Shown: one piece after another, positions 36,868 through 46,030 of the stretch
Layout of the letters: each line of letters starts with the position of its first letter
Position numbering within the stretch: the first letter of the stretch is position 1
Assembly (NCBI RefSeq): GCF_023715245.1
Contig: NZ_JAMBNV010000001.1
Location: forward strand, 1,302,001 to 1,366,000
DNA from: Sporosarcina luteola
Lineage (GTDB): Bacteria; Bacillota; Bacilli; Bacillales_A; Planococcaceae
Length of the DNA stretch: 64,000 bases
Direction: 5' to 3'
Program-made: the position numbers and the translations under genes
The notes under the pieces: generated by a model
What the model was told of the DNA's origin: nothing
Seen by the model: only the letters and a program-made list of their open reading frames with translations
Databases searched by the model: none

Positions 36868-38424
36868 TTATTTTCCGTCAAAATACTCGAGCAGCCCTTG
36901 ATAAATTCCGTGGGTTGCCTGTTCACGGAACATTTCAGTCGTCAGAACCCGCTCCTCGGAAGGATTCGATAAAAAACCTAATTCGATGAGGATGGCATTC
37001 TGACGATTTTCCCGCAACACTAGAAAATTGGCAGGCTGCGCGCCGCGATTCCGAAGTGTAATCGTCGACGCTAGTCCATCATTGATTGAGCTTGCTAGCG
37101 ATTTCTGGTTGGAATGTGTGTAATACGTTGTGAATCCGGTAATCGATGTATCTGGATTTGCATCGTAATGGAGGCTGATGAAAGCGTCTGCTCCAGATTG
37201 ATGGCTAACGGATACTCGTTTGCGCAGTGAAATATACGTGTCGGATTCACGCGTCATGACAACATTCGCACCTGCCGCCTTCAGTTTGGCGGACAGCAAC
37301 TCGGCAGTCAGCAATGTAAGCAGTTTCTCGTCTGTCCCTTGCATTCCAGTCGTTCCACGGTCATTGCCGCCATGTCCTGCATCGACAACAATCGTAAGTC
37401 CGTTTAACGTGCCCGGCGCTCTGGCTGTTTTCTTCTTTTCGGGCGAGAGTTCCACCTGCGCTACCTCCCCAGTTGAAACGACCCATTTAGCAATGAAAGC
37501 CGTCTCCCCGGAAGATAGTGAGACATTATACCACTCGCCTTCTTCACCGATTACCGTCAATTTCTCGCCGGCATTAACTCTCGTTACAATCGATGAAGAA
37601 GTCGTTGCGGATGATCGCAGGTTCGTACCGTTCGTGAGCACGGTCACTTTTTTGTCGGCAGCCACTTTAGTGTTGCCCTCGGTACTTTTCGCCCCAAGTG
37701 TTCCATGGAATGAATAGACCCAGCCGGATGATTTCTTATCTACTGATAACCGGATCCAATTCCCATCAATTTCTTCAATCTTGAAGGATTCCCCTTTGCG
37801 TATCAAGCCGACCTTTTTTGACGATAAGCCCGGTGACTTCCTCACATTCAGCGCATCGACCGATACAGTGAATTGCTCTGGATTTTTCACTTCTGGCTTA
37901 ACTGCTGTACCGGCTTGACCGCTTTCACCGTTTTTACCGTTTTCACTTTGAGGAATTTCAGTAATGTAATCAGTATGTACCCAACCGTCCATGCCGTTTT
38001 TGACGATGGAAGCCCATTCCCCTTGTCTGCCAGTCATCACCGCCGCTTCACCTGCATTCATTTTTCCAATGACAGCTGAGCTTAACGAAGGCTCGGTCCG
38101 AATGTTCAAGGCATTCACTTTCGAAACGGCGGTCATTGGCGAAAGTTCCTTCGCACCTTCATTTACGACAAGCCACGATGCAATCCAGCCTGTACCAGAC
38201 CCGAATCTGATCTCATGCCAGTCCCCGGACGTTGCCAGAACTTCGGCGCGTTCCCCTTGTTTCATGGAGCCGGCGACCGGATATGTAAGTCCCGGACCTG
38301 TACGTACATTCAGGGATTTCGTATTAATGATGATTGTTTCGCCTTTCGCGGAAATTATCGGCATCTCGCAAACAATTGAAGCGAAAAGGATGATAGCTAG
38401 AAGCCATTTGATTAATTTCGACAA
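36868..38424 (-). CDS. Exported N-acetylmuramoyl-L-alanine amidase with four SH3b repeats
   Basis: The 518-residue protein has a signal peptide ending near AKGE, four bacterial SH3 repeats (each with an LNVR/NLR-type core, about residues 30-85, 93-150, 185-245 and 258-318) and a C-terminal Amidase_3 domain. The zinc and catalytic residues appear in VVDAGHGGNDRG, SLHYDAN and ILIELGFLSN. It cuts stem peptides from glycan strands; the SH3b repeats should bind wall. It resembles B. subtilis YrvJ, which has the same neighbours. TTG 38424 is chosen because GGGAG lies about 9 bases upstream; ATG 38448 is an alternative. Confidence 0.88.
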   Translation of the reverse strand: MSKLIKWLLAIILFASIVCEMPIISAKGETIIINTKSLNVRTGPGLTYPVAGSMKQGERAEVLATSGDWHEIRFGSGTGWIASWLVVNEGAKELSPMTAVSKVNALNIRTEPSLSSAVIGKMNAGEAAVMTGRQGEWASIVKNGMDGWVHTDYITEIPQSENGKNGESGQAGTAVKPEVKNPEQFTVSVDALNVRKSPGLSSKKVGLIRKGESFKIEEIDGNWIRLSVDKKSSGWVYSFHGTLGAKSTEGNTKVAADKKVTVLTNGTNLRSSATTSSSIVTRVNAGEKLTVIGEEGEWYNVSLSSGETAFIAKWVVSTGEVAQVELSPEKKKTARAPGTLNGLTIVVDAGHGGNDRGTTGMQGTDEKLLTLLTAELLSAKLKAAGANVVMTRESDTYISLRKRVSVSHQSGADAFISLHYDANPDTSITGFTTYYTHSNQKSLASSINDGLASTITLRNRGAQPANFLVLRENRQNAILIELGFLSNPSEERVLTTEMFREQATHGIYQGLLEYFDGK

Positions 38425-38492
38425 ACTACCACTCTCCCTTTTTTCCATTGTAGAAGTTTTGGGAAGAAAAAACCACATCGAAATGAAAAAGG

Positions 38493-38521
38493 TTGACACT
38501 TCGTGAATGAATGGCTAAGAT
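38493..38521 (+). promoter_or_regulatory. Promoter of hisS-aspS
   Basis: TTGACA and TAAGAT are spaced by exactly 17 bases, placing the transcript start near 38528, just ahead of the T-box leader. Confidence 0.78.
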
Positions 38522-38527
38522 TAGTCT

Positions 38528-38803
38528 TAATTCAAAATCACAATTTGCTGTAGACATGGAAAGTAACTGTATCATAGGCTGACAAGAGAGAGGTGGACGT
38601 GGCTGAAATCCACCTTGCAGACGGATATAGTGAACAACACCATCGAGGCTCCGTGCTGAACAATATTCTTCAGTAGGTGCGGACGGAACCGGCCGTTATC
38701 CGGGTACGAGTGGGCATGTATTTTGTGCCAATTTGGGTGGAACCGCGGAAGCTATCATTAGCTCTCGTCCCTTGTGTGAACAAGGGATGGGGGCTTTTTT
38801 GTA
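38528..38803 (+). promoter_or_regulatory. T-box riboswitch upstream of hisS
   Basis: The leader has the AGAGAG motif of the stem I apical region, a specifier region with a CAC His codon candidate at 38638-38640, the T-box sequence TGGGTGGAACCGCGG (38734-38748) and a terminator with CCCTTG/CAAGGG stem and T-run near 38769-38800. Uncharged tRNA-His should favour the antiterminator and let transcription reach hisS-aspS. Specifier placement is by eye. Confidence 0.9.
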
Positions 38804-38843
38804 TTTCTGCGGCTAAGAACAGATTGAAAGAAGGGGTAGTCAA

Positions 38844-40115
38844 ATGAATTTCAAAGTGCCAAGAGGGACACAGGACATCCTGCCTTCCGAGTCGTGGAAA
38901 TGGCAGAAGGTTGAATCGATCATCCGTACTATTTGCGACAGTTATCGTTACAAGGAAATCCGCACACCGATTTTCGAACAGACCGAATTGTTTCAACGGA
39001 CAGTTGGGGATACTACTGATATCGTAACAAAAGAAATGTACACGTTTACGGATCGCGGAAACCGATCCATGACGCTTCGTCCGGAAGGGACAGCACCGGT
39101 CGTCCGTTCATTCGTCGAGAACAAGATGTTCGGATATCCCGATCAGCCGGTAAAACTGTATTACCAAGGTCCGATGTTTCGCTACGAACGTCAGCAAGCT
39201 GGCCGTTACCGTCAATTCGTTCAGTTCGGTGTCGAAGCAATCGGCAGCGCGGATCCCGCGATTGATGCCGAAGTGATCGCTTTGGCAATGGACGTCTACA
39301 AACGTGCCGGATTGACGGATGTGAAGCTCGTACTCAATTCTTTGGGCGACAGTGAATCAAGGAATGCACACAGAGATGCCCTCGTCGCACATTTTACACC
39401 GCATATCAGCGCATTTTGCGGTGATTGCCAATCGCGTCTCGAGAAAAACCCGCTCCGGATCCTCGATTGCAAAGTGGACCGCGAACATCCTTTGATGGAG
39501 AGTGCACCATCATTGGCCGATTATTTGACTGACCAATCGGCAGCTTATTTTGAACAGGTAAAAGGGTATTTGGATGAAGTTGGCATTGCTTATGAATTAG
39601 ATCCGAACTTGGTCCGCGGTCTCGATTATTACAATCACACCGCCTTTGAAATCATGAGCACCGCATCAGGCTTCGGGGCGATCACTACGCTATGCGGCGG
39701 AGGCAGATACAATGGCCTGGCAGAGGAAATCGGCGGTCCTTCAGCGCCTGGCATCGGTTTCGGAATGAGCATAGAGCGCCTTCTGTTAGCTCTTGAAGCG
39801 GAAGGAAAGTCGTTCACTCAGGAACCTGAACTTGATGTCTATATCGTCACTCTTGAGGAATCTGCTCACCGGAAAGGCTTCAAATTATTGAATGAACTAA
39901 GAAATGCAGGCATCCGGGCAGATATGGACTATATGGACCGCAAAATGAAGGCCCAGATGAAATCGGCAGACCGGTTCAATGCAAAAGCGGTCATCGTCAT
40001 CGGTGAAGATGAGGTGGCGGGAAACTCGGTACAGCTGAAAAATATGGCTGACGGCTCCCAGGAAAAAATCGAAGATGCAATTATTATTGGAAAAATAAAA
40101 GAACAGTTGAAATAA
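38844..40115 (+). CDS. hisS: Histidyl-tRNA synthetase
   Basis: A 423-residue class II synthetase. Motif 1 is in the N-terminal region, motif 2 is [14 protein letters not shown], the His-specific segments are [11 protein letters not shown] and CGGGRYNGL, and motif 3 is [11 protein letters not shown]; a C-terminal anticodon-binding domain follows (about 328-423). GAAAGAAGGGG precedes the ATG. It is cotranscribed with aspS under the T-box. Confidence 0.97.
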   Translation: MNFKVPRGTQDILPSESWKWQKVESIIRTICDSYRYKEIRTPIFEQTELFQRTVGDTTDIVTKEMYTFTDRGNRSMTLRPEGTAPVVRSFVENKMFGYPDQPVKLYYQGPMFRYERQQAGRYRQFVQFGVEAIGSADPAIDAEVIALAMDVYKRAGLTDVKLVLNSLGDSESRNAHRDALVAHFTPHISAFCGDCQSRLEKNPLRILDCKVDREHPLMESAPSLADYLTDQSAAYFEQVKGYLDEVGIAYELDPNLVRGLDYYNHTAFEIMSTASGFGAITTLCGGGRYNGLAEEIGGPSAPGIGFGMSIERLLLALEAEGKSFTQEPELDVYIVTLEESAHRKGFKLLNELRNAGIRADMDYMDRKMKAQMKSADRFNAKAVIVIGEDEVAGNSVQLKNMADGSQEKIEDAIIIGKIKEQLK

Positions 40116-40124
40116 GGAAGGTTG

Positions 40125-41891
40125 ATGAACGATATGCAACGGACACATTATTGCGGACAATTGACAGAGGAAGTCATTGGCCAGACGGTTACATTACAAG
40201 GCTGGGTACAGAAAAGAAGGGATTTAGGCGGTCTGATTTTCATTGATCTGCGGGATCGCGAAGGGGTTGTACAAGTCGTTTTCAATCCGGATTTCTCGAA
40301 TGCTGCGCTTGAAATTGCCGAAACGGTACGCAATGAATATGTCATTGAAGTGACTGGGAAAGTCGTTGAACGTCAAGAGCAACAGAAAAACCCGAAAGTG
40401 AAAACCGGTTCAATCGAAGTGCATGTAGAAAAGATTCAAATTATCAATGAGGCAAAAACTCCTCCATTCATGATTGAAGATGAAACCGATGTAAACGAAG
40501 AGATCAGACTGAAATACCGTTATTTGGACCTTCGCCGTCCGGCACTTGCACGTATATTCAAAATGCGTTCTGATATCACAAAGACTGTCCGTAATTTCTT
40601 GGATGAGGAAGGATTCCTTGAAGTGGAAACTCCGATTTTGACGAAATCCACGCCTGAAGGGGCAAGGGATTACCTAGTCCCAAGCCGCGTGCACACAGGG
40701 GAATTTTACGCGTTGCCGCAGTCACCTCAACTTTTCAAGCAAATGCTCATGGTGTCAGGCTTCGACAGATATTACCAAATAGCGCGTTGCTTCCGTGATG
40801 AAGACCTTCGCGCTGATCGCCAACCTGAATTCACGCAAATTGATATGGAAATGAGCTTCATGACCATTGAAGACATTATGGAATTGAATGAGCGTCTCAT
40901 GAAGAAAGTAATGAAGGATGTTAAGGGGATTGACATCGAAACTCCGTTCAAGCGTATGCCTTATGAAGAAGCGATGGGACGTTTCGGTTCAGACAAACCG
41001 GATACCCGTTTTGCCATGGAACTGCAGGATGTGTCTGAGATCGTGAAGGATTCTTCCTTTAAAGTATTTGCCGGTGCTGTAGAATCGGGCGGGCAAGTGA
41101 AAGCGATCAATGTTAAAGGTGCTGCAGATAATTACTCACGTAAGGATATTGATGCATTGGGTGAATTTGCATCCGTTTATGGCGCAAAAGGGCTTGCTTG
41201 GCTAAAAGTGGACGCTGATGGATTGAAAGGACCGATTGCAAAATTCTTTGAAGGGGAAGCGGGAGAGGCTTTGGCGAATTCCCTGGATGCGACAGCAGGT
41301 GACCTCCTCCTATTCGTCGCGGATAAGAAATCGGTCGTTGCTGATGCGTTGGGAGCTCTAAGAATGAAGCTTGCCAAAGATTTGAACCTGATTGACGAAA
41401 CGCAATTCAATTTCCTATGGGTGACTGAGTGGCCGTTATTCGAATACGACGAAGAGGAAGGGCGATTCTATGCAGCCCACCATCCATTTACGATGCCTGC
41501 GGATGTCGATGGACTTGAAACAGATCCTAGCAGCGTCAAGGCCCAAGCATATGACCTCGTGTTGAATGGCTTTGAGCTTGGTGGAGGGTCATTGAGGATC
41601 TATCAGCGCGATGTCCAGGAGAAGATGTTCAAGGCACTCGGTTTCTCTGCTGAGGAAGCACGGGAGCAATTCGGATTCTTGCTTGATGCTTTTGAATACG
41701 GTACGCCTCCGCATGGTGGGATTGCATTCGGGTTGGACCGGATTGTCATGTTATTATCAGGTTCGACAAATCTCCGGGATACAATTGCATTTCCGAAGAC
41801 CGCTAGCGCAAGTGATCTGCTGACAGAAGCTCCAAGTGCTGTGGATAACTCACAACTTTCCGAATTGGGTATTTCTATCCTGTCGAAATGA
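40125..41891 (+). CDS. aspS: Aspartyl-tRNA synthetase
   Basis: A 588-residue bacterial-type AspRS: N-terminal OB anticodon-binding domain ([20 protein letters not shown]), class II core with motif 2 [18 protein letters not shown], the GAD insertion domain typical of bacteria, and motif 3 [14 protein letters not shown]. The start is uncertain between TTG 40122, ATG 40125 and ATG 40134, all behind AAGGAAGG. It lies nine bases downstream of hisS. Confidence 0.96.
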   Translation: MNDMQRTHYCGQLTEEVIGQTVTLQGWVQKRRDLGGLIFIDLRDREGVVQVVFNPDFSNAALEIAETVRNEYVIEVTGKVVERQEQQKNPKVKTGSIEVHVEKIQIINEAKTPPFMIEDETDVNEEIRLKYRYLDLRRPALARIFKMRSDITKTVRNFLDEEGFLEVETPILTKSTPEGARDYLVPSRVHTGEFYALPQSPQLFKQMLMVSGFDRYYQIARCFRDEDLRADRQPEFTQIDMEMSFMTIEDIMELNERLMKKVMKDVKGIDIETPFKRMPYEEAMGRFGSDKPDTRFAMELQDVSEIVKDSSFKVFAGAVESGGQVKAINVKGAADNYSRKDIDALGEFASVYGAKGLAWLKVDADGLKGPIAKFFEGEAGEALANSLDATAGDLLLFVADKKSVVADALGALRMKLAKDLNLIDETQFNFLWVTEWPLFEYDEEEGRFYAAHHPFTMPADVDGLETDPSSVKAQAYDLVLNGFELGGGSLRIYQRDVQEKMFKALGFSAEEAREQFGFLLDAFEYGTPPHGGIAFGLDRIVMLLSGSTNLRDTIAFPKTASASDLLTEAPSAVDNSQLSELGISILSK

Positions 41892-41946
41892 GGAAAACAG
41901 ACAAGCTATCGAAATTAAAACGTAATAATTTGTTGAAGTGAATTCG

Positions 41947-41975
41947 TTGAAAACGAATCTTCTGTGTGGTAGGAT
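41947..41975 (+). promoter_or_regulatory. Promoter of the 6S RNA
   Basis: TTGAAA and TAGGAT are spaced by 17 bases and point to a start near 41982-41985. Confidence 0.7.
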
Positions 41976-41981
41976 ACAAGT

Positions 41982-42172
41982 AATACGAATCCTGAAGTGT
42001 ACGTTTTTTGCAAATCAGTTTTGACCGAACATAATTATCGTAGGGAGCTGTCATTCTGTTTTGGATGGAATGCCCTCGAAAGGGACTTCAGAAAAGATAG
42101 ATGGAGCACCCACCTGCTGAGTGCGGGTTCAAAACGATAAACAAAGACGGCACGTTCGGGATTCGTTCCTAT
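41982..42172 (+). ncRNA. ssrS: 6S RNA (BsrA/6S-1 type)
   Basis: The gap between aspS and tcdA is where B. subtilis encodes 6S-1 RNA. The predicted 5' end ACGAATCCTGAA (41985) pairs with TTCGGGATTCGT (42155-42166), forming the closing stem, and a largely unpaired A/T-rich internal region flanks a central hairpin near GCCCTCGAAAGGGA. 6S RNA mimics an open promoter and sequesters the housekeeping RNA polymerase. It has its own promoter and a terminator downstream. No reading frame is present. Confidence 0.8.
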
Positions 42173-42201
42173 GCTTTTACAAACATTTGGTAGACTATAT
42201 T

Positions 42202-42233
42202 CCCCTCTGGCGCATATGCGGAGGGGTTTTGTA
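42202..42233 (+). terminator. Terminator after 6S RNA
   Basis: CCCCTC and GAGGGG enclose the palindrome CGCATATGCG and are followed by TTTTG. Confidence 0.75.
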
Positions 42234-42267
42234 TGTATTTATTCATATACGGAAGGGCTGAATACCA

Positions 42268-43035
42268 TTGTTACACCAATTTTCCCGAAATGAACTGGCC
42301 ATCGGAAAAGAAGGCATTGATTTGATGCGCAACACAACTGTCGCCATACTAGGCGTCGGAGGAGTCGGTTCGTTTGCAGCCGAAGCTTGTGCCCGCAGCG
42401 GTGTCGGTCGGATCATCCTCATCGATAAAGACACTGTTGACATTACAAATGTCAATCGTCAGCTTGTGGCAACCTTATCAACAATTGGCAAGTCTAAAGT
42501 TGAAGTGATGAAAGAACGCATCGCAGATGTGAACAAGGATTGCGAAGTGATTGGACTTCATATGTTTTATACGGAAGATACGTACGAAGAGTTTTTCAGT
42601 TATGCACCTGATTACGTTATCGACGCATCTGACACAATCAGCTACAAAATCCATCTGATCAAAGAATGTGTAGCAAGAGGCATTAAAATCATTTCTAGCA
42701 TGGGAGCTGCAAACAAGCTTGATCCAACCCGCTTTCAAATAGCCGATATTTCCAAAACGCATACCGATCCAATTGCAAAAGTGATTAGACTACGTTTGAG
42801 AAAAGAAGGCATTACAAAAGGCGTCCCAGTCGTGTTTTCCGATGAAAGTCCAATTGTCGTCAGAGAAGACGTCGTTGAGACCGTCGGCAAACCCGAGGCG
42901 CAAATCCGAAAAGCGAAAATGCCACCCGCTTCAAATGCCTATGTCCCTTCCGTCGCAGGTCTGGTCTGCGCAAGCTGGGTGCTAAACGATATTGTTAAAG
43001 ACATCCACATCGAACGAGTTAAGGACAAGAAGTGA
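42268..43035 (+). CDS. tcdA: tRNA threonylcarbamoyladenosine dehydratase TcdA
   Basis: A 255-residue E1-like ATPase with the Rossmann motif AILGVGGVGSFAAE, the DKDTVDITNVNRQ strand and an ASDTISYK segment. It dehydrates t6A37 to cyclic ct6A in ANN-decoding tRNAs. It starts at TTG 42268 behind GGAAGGG. The position next to aspS and 6S RNA matches B. subtilis yrvM. Confidence 0.93.
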   Translation: MLHQFSRNELAIGKEGIDLMRNTTVAILGVGGVGSFAAEACARSGVGRIILIDKDTVDITNVNRQLVATLSTIGKSKVEVMKERIADVNKDCEVIGLHMFYTEDTYEEFFSYAPDYVIDASDTISYKIHLIKECVARGIKIISSMGAANKLDPTRFQIADISKTHTDPIAKVIRLRLRKEGITKGVPVVFSDESPIVVREDVVETVGKPEAQIRKAKMPPASNAYVPSVAGLVCASWVLNDIVKDIHIERVKDKK

Positions 43036-43040
43036 TAACT

Positions 43041-43075
43041 AGCTGTTTTCCTCTTAATGGGGAAAACAGCTTTTC
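43041..43075 (+). terminator. Terminator after tcdA
   Basis: AGCTGTTTTCC and GGAAAACAGC pair around TCTTAATGG, followed by TTTTCC. Confidence 0.78.
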
Positions 43076-43078
43076 CTA

Positions 43079-43107
43079 TTGTTCCATCATTCTCCAACTG
43101 GTACAAT
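43079..43107 (+). promoter_or_regulatory. Promoter of cheV
   Basis: TTGTTC and TACAAT are spaced by 17 bases, with TGG directly before the -10 (extended -10). Confidence 0.65.
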
Positions 43108-43171
43108 CGTCATATAGGTAAAAACAAGAAACGATTGCATAATAATAGTTAAATCGGAAGGGCTGAATCCA

Positions 43172-44077
43172 TTGCAAAAACAGGACGGAATCTTACTCGA
43201 AAGCGGAACGAACGAACTCGAAATCGTCGAATTCCAAATGGGACAGAACCGCTATGGCATCAATGTAATTAAAGTGAAAGAAATTATCCTGCCTACACCA
43301 ATCACTACCATCCCGCATGCACACCCGTCCATCGAAGGAATCATCCAACTCCGCGGAGCCGTCCTTCCCGTTATTAATATGGAAAGAGTGATGGGTCTGC
43401 CTGAAACAATTGGCAAGAATGAAGGGAAATATATCGTCGCGGCCTTCAACAAGCAGGAAGTCGTCTTCCATGTCCACGAAGTTGCACAAATCCATCGCGT
43501 TTCATGGAATCAGATTGAAAAGCCTTCAGATTTATATTCAGGTGATGCCTCTCAAGTCATCGGGGTGATCAAACGGGAAAATGATATGCTTCTACTGCTT
43601 GATTTCGAAAAAATCGTCGTTGATATTAACCCAGATAGCGGAATTCAAGTCGAACAGGTAAGAAAGCTAGGGGCGAGGGAGAGGTCCAATAAGAGAATCC
43701 TTGTGGCAGAGGATTCACCGCTGCTCCGTCAGTTATTGAATGATACATTAACCGAAGCGGGTTATGGGAACATAGAGTTTTTTGAAAACGGAAAAGATGC
43801 ACTAGGGTTTTTAGAAAGTTTGACAGTTGACGGTAAAAAGGTCTCCGATGAAGTTCAACTTGTCATCACCGATATCGAAATGCCTCAAATGGACGGTCAT
43901 CATTTCACGAAGAGGATTCGAGAGAATAAAGACCTGGCACTGCTACCGGTAATCATCTTCTCATCATTGATCACTGATGAACTGAAACATAAAGGAATCA
44001 GCGTCGGTGCGAATGATCAAGTGAGCAAACCTGAAATTGCCGAGCTCGTTCTGAAAATTGATCAGTATATCCTTTAA
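43172..44077 (+). CDS. cheV: Chemotaxis coupling protein CheV (CheW plus receiver)
   Basis: A 301-residue protein with an N-terminal CheW domain (about 12-155) and a C-terminal receiver (about 174-300). The receiver has the acidic pair Glu180-Asp181, phosphoacceptor Asp234 in VITDIEMPQMDG and the Lys in SKPE. CheV couples chemoreceptors to CheA and its phosphorylation promotes adaptation. Translation starts at TTG 43172 behind GGAAGGG. It stands alone between promoter and terminator, in a place where B. subtilis has no chemotaxis gene. Confidence 0.93.
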   Translation: MQKQDGILLESGTNELEIVEFQMGQNRYGINVIKVKEIILPTPITTIPHAHPSIEGIIQLRGAVLPVINMERVMGLPETIGKNEGKYIVAAFNKQEVVFHVHEVAQIHRVSWNQIEKPSDLYSGDASQVIGVIKRENDMLLLLDFEKIVVDINPDSGIQVEQVRKLGARERSNKRILVAEDSPLLRQLLNDTLTEAGYGNIEFFENGKDALGFLESLTVDGKKVSDEVQLVITDIEMPQMDGHHFTKRIRENKDLALLPVIIFSSLITDELKHKGISVGANDQVSKPEIAELVLKIDQYIL

Positions 44078-44082
44078 ATAAG

Positions 44083-44119
44083 AAGCACCTCCCCGTATTC
44101 CAAGGGGAGGTGCTTTCTG
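44083..44119. terminator. Terminator between cheV and rarA
   Basis: A perfect 12-base stem AAGCACCTCCCC / GGGGAGGTGCTT is followed by TTCTGTT on the plus strand. On the minus strand it is followed by CTTATTT, so it could also serve rarA. Confidence 0.85.
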
Positions 44120-44141
44120 TTAGTGACCACTGCCGGCTAGT

Positions 44142-45428
44142 CTATTTATTTCTCTTAAATTCCTTCAATCGTTCATAAATGCCCGCAAGCCTCTTCTCTT
44201 CACCGGCAATCACCGGCTCATAGTATTCCGCTTGTTTAATTTTTTCCGGCAAATATTGCTGATTCACCCAGCCGCCGAATGTGCCAACCGGAGTGTCGTG
44301 AGGGTAACGGTATCCTTCATGTCCAAGCTCAGCCGCACCCGCATAATGAGTGTCCCGCAAGTGGAGAGGGATATCACCTGTTTTTCCTTCGTTAATCGCT
44401 TTTACAGCAGCATCAACTGCCTTATAAGCCGAATTCGATTTGGAAGCGAGGCACATTTCAATAACGGCGTTCGCTAGCGGAATGCGTGCTTCCGGCATGC
44501 CGAGACGAACAGCTGCCTCCGTAGCGGCGAGTACATGGGGACCAATTTCGGGTGCCGCCAATCCAATGTCCTCATATGCCATGACGAGCAGTCGGCGTGA
44601 TACCGCAATCAAATCGCCTGTCTCAAGAAGATTCGCCAAATAGAAGATAGCTGCATTCACATCGCTGCCACGCACAGACTTCTGCAAAGCAGATAGTAGA
44701 TTGTAATGATGCGACCCTTTCTTATCACCGACAAGTCCGATCCTTCCGATCAAATTGTCGATCAACCAATCTTCAACAACGATCTTGCCCTTTTCCTCGT
44801 CACTTGCTGAAATGATGGATTCCAGTAACGTGAGCGCTTTCCGTGCATCACCATTAACCCCTTCGGCGATTTTCCGAATTTGGTCGTCGTTCATCTCGAT
44901 AGTCATTTTTCCAAGGCCGCGTTCTTCGTCATGCAAGGCGCGTTCAATCAATTCAACCAGGTCATTGGGCTCGAGTCGGTTCAATTGAAGAATTTCCCCA
45001 CATCTCGACCGAATTGCGGGATTCACGTCGTGGAAAGGGTTTTCCGTCGTTGCGCCGATCAGCACAATTGAGCCTTTTTCAACATGAGGCAATAGTGTAT
45101 CTTGCTGTAATTTATTGAAACGATGAATTTCATCAAGGAATAAGATGACCTTTCCCGTGATCCGGGCTTCTGCAACGACTTCCTCAACGTCCTTCTTTCC
45201 TGAAACTGTCGCGTTTAATGCGATGAATGGCAAATCGCTTGTACCGGCGATCGCATAGGCCATCGAAGTCTTTCCAATCCCCGGCTCCCCGTATAGCAGC
45301 ATGGAAGGGACATGTCCTCTGTTAATCATCCGATAAAGCACAGTATCTTTGCCGATAATATGTCGCTGTCCGGCAACCTCATCTATATTTCTTGGTCTCA
45401 TTCGAAATGCTAGTGGTTCATTTTGCAA
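44142..45428 (-). CDS. rarA: Replication-associated recombination ATPase RarA (MgsA)
   Basis: A 428-residue AAA+ protein with Walker A GEPGIGKTS, Walker B LFLDEIHRFN, sensor GATTENPFHDVNPAIRSRC and the C-terminal MgsA tetramerisation domain (about 270-425). It acts at stalled or gapped replication forks. The TTG start follows GGGGAGTG on the minus strand. It is divergent from cymR. Confidence 0.94.
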   Translation of the reverse strand: MQNEPLAFRMRPRNIDEVAGQRHIIGKDTVLYRMINRGHVPSMLLYGEPGIGKTSMAYAIAGTSDLPFIALNATVSGKKDVEEVVAEARITGKVILFLDEIHRFNKLQQDTLLPHVEKGSIVLIGATTENPFHDVNPAIRSRCGEILQLNRLEPNDLVELIERALHDEERGLGKMTIEMNDDQIRKIAEGVNGDARKALTLLESIISASDEEKGKIVVEDWLIDNLIGRIGLVGDKKGSHHYNLLSALQKSVRGSDVNAAIFYLANLLETGDLIAVSRRLLVMAYEDIGLAAPEIGPHVLAATEAAVRLGMPEARIPLANAVIEMCLASKSNSAYKAVDAAVKAINEGKTGDIPLHLRDTHYAGAAELGHEGYRYPHDTPVGTFGGWVNQQYLPEKIKQAEYYEPVIAGEEKRLAGIYERLKEFKRNK

Positions 45429-45458
45429 TCAAATCACTCCCCGTACATCCGTTCCACT

Positions 45459-45487
45459 ATTATACACAACGCAAAGGCAGAAGTCAT
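45459..45487 (-). promoter_or_regulatory. Candidate rarA promoter (minus strand)
   Basis: On the minus strand ATGACT and TATAAT are separated by 17 bases, about 30 bases before the rarA start. Confidence 0.5.
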
Positions 45488-45512
45488 TTGAAGGAAGCGA
45501 GAGTGCAGTTTA

Positions 45513-45521
45513 TGCTATACT
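45513..45521 (+). promoter_or_regulatory. Extended -10 promoter of cymR
   Basis: TGCTATACT, identical to the extended -10 before spo0B. No good -35 is present (TTGAAG at 45488 is 22 bases away). Confidence 0.5.
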
Positions 45522-45585
45522 ATTTTGAAGTGCATTGATGAAATAATACGGTGTGAAATGGACGAGAAAAGGACGTTGGTTATAT

Positions 45586-46005
45586 ATGAGGATTTCAACG
45601 AAAGGCCGATATGGGCTGACAGTAGTTGTGGAACTTGGAAAGAAGTATGGGGAGGGGCCATTGCCATTACGCAAAATCGCGGAAGAACAAAATTTGTCGG
45701 AAGCGTATTTGGAGCAGCTTATCCCTGCGTTGCGTAATAGCGGAATCGTAAAAAGTGTCCGCGGAGCATACGGAGGCTATAAACTTGCAAAGCCACCTGG
45801 CGAAATTACCGCGGGGGACGTGATCAGATTACTTGAAGGACCTATCCAGGTCGTAGAGGGAATAGATGGCGACAAAGTTCCTCAGCAGTCTTTATGGAAC
45901 CGTATCGGCGACGCCATTCGTGAAGTTTTGGATACAACGACAATCAAGGATCTGGTGGAATCGGACGAATCCGCTGATCTAGATGGATATATGTTTTACA
46001 TTTAA
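45586..46005 (+). CDS. cymR: Rrf2-family cysteine metabolism repressor CymR
   Basis: A 139-residue winged-helix protein (MRISTKGRYGLTVVVELGKKYG ... LSEAYLEQLIPALRNSGIVKSVRGAYGGY in two segments). It lacks the three-cysteine cluster of Fe-S Rrf2 proteins such as IscR, which fits CymR, whose activity depends on CysK and O-acetylserine. It lies ahead of the cysteine desulfurase and mnmA, as in B. subtilis. ATG 45586 is chosen by homology; the AAAGGA site is about 13 bases away. Confidence 0.87.
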   Translation: MRISTKGRYGLTVVVELGKKYGEGPLPLRKIAEEQNLSEAYLEQLIPALRNSGIVKSVRGAYGGYKLAKPPGEITAGDVIRLLEGPIQVVEGIDGDKVPQQSLWNRIGDAIREVLDTTTIKDLVESDESADLDGYMFYI

Positions 46006-46030
46006 AGCCATTCATTAAAGGAGTCATATT

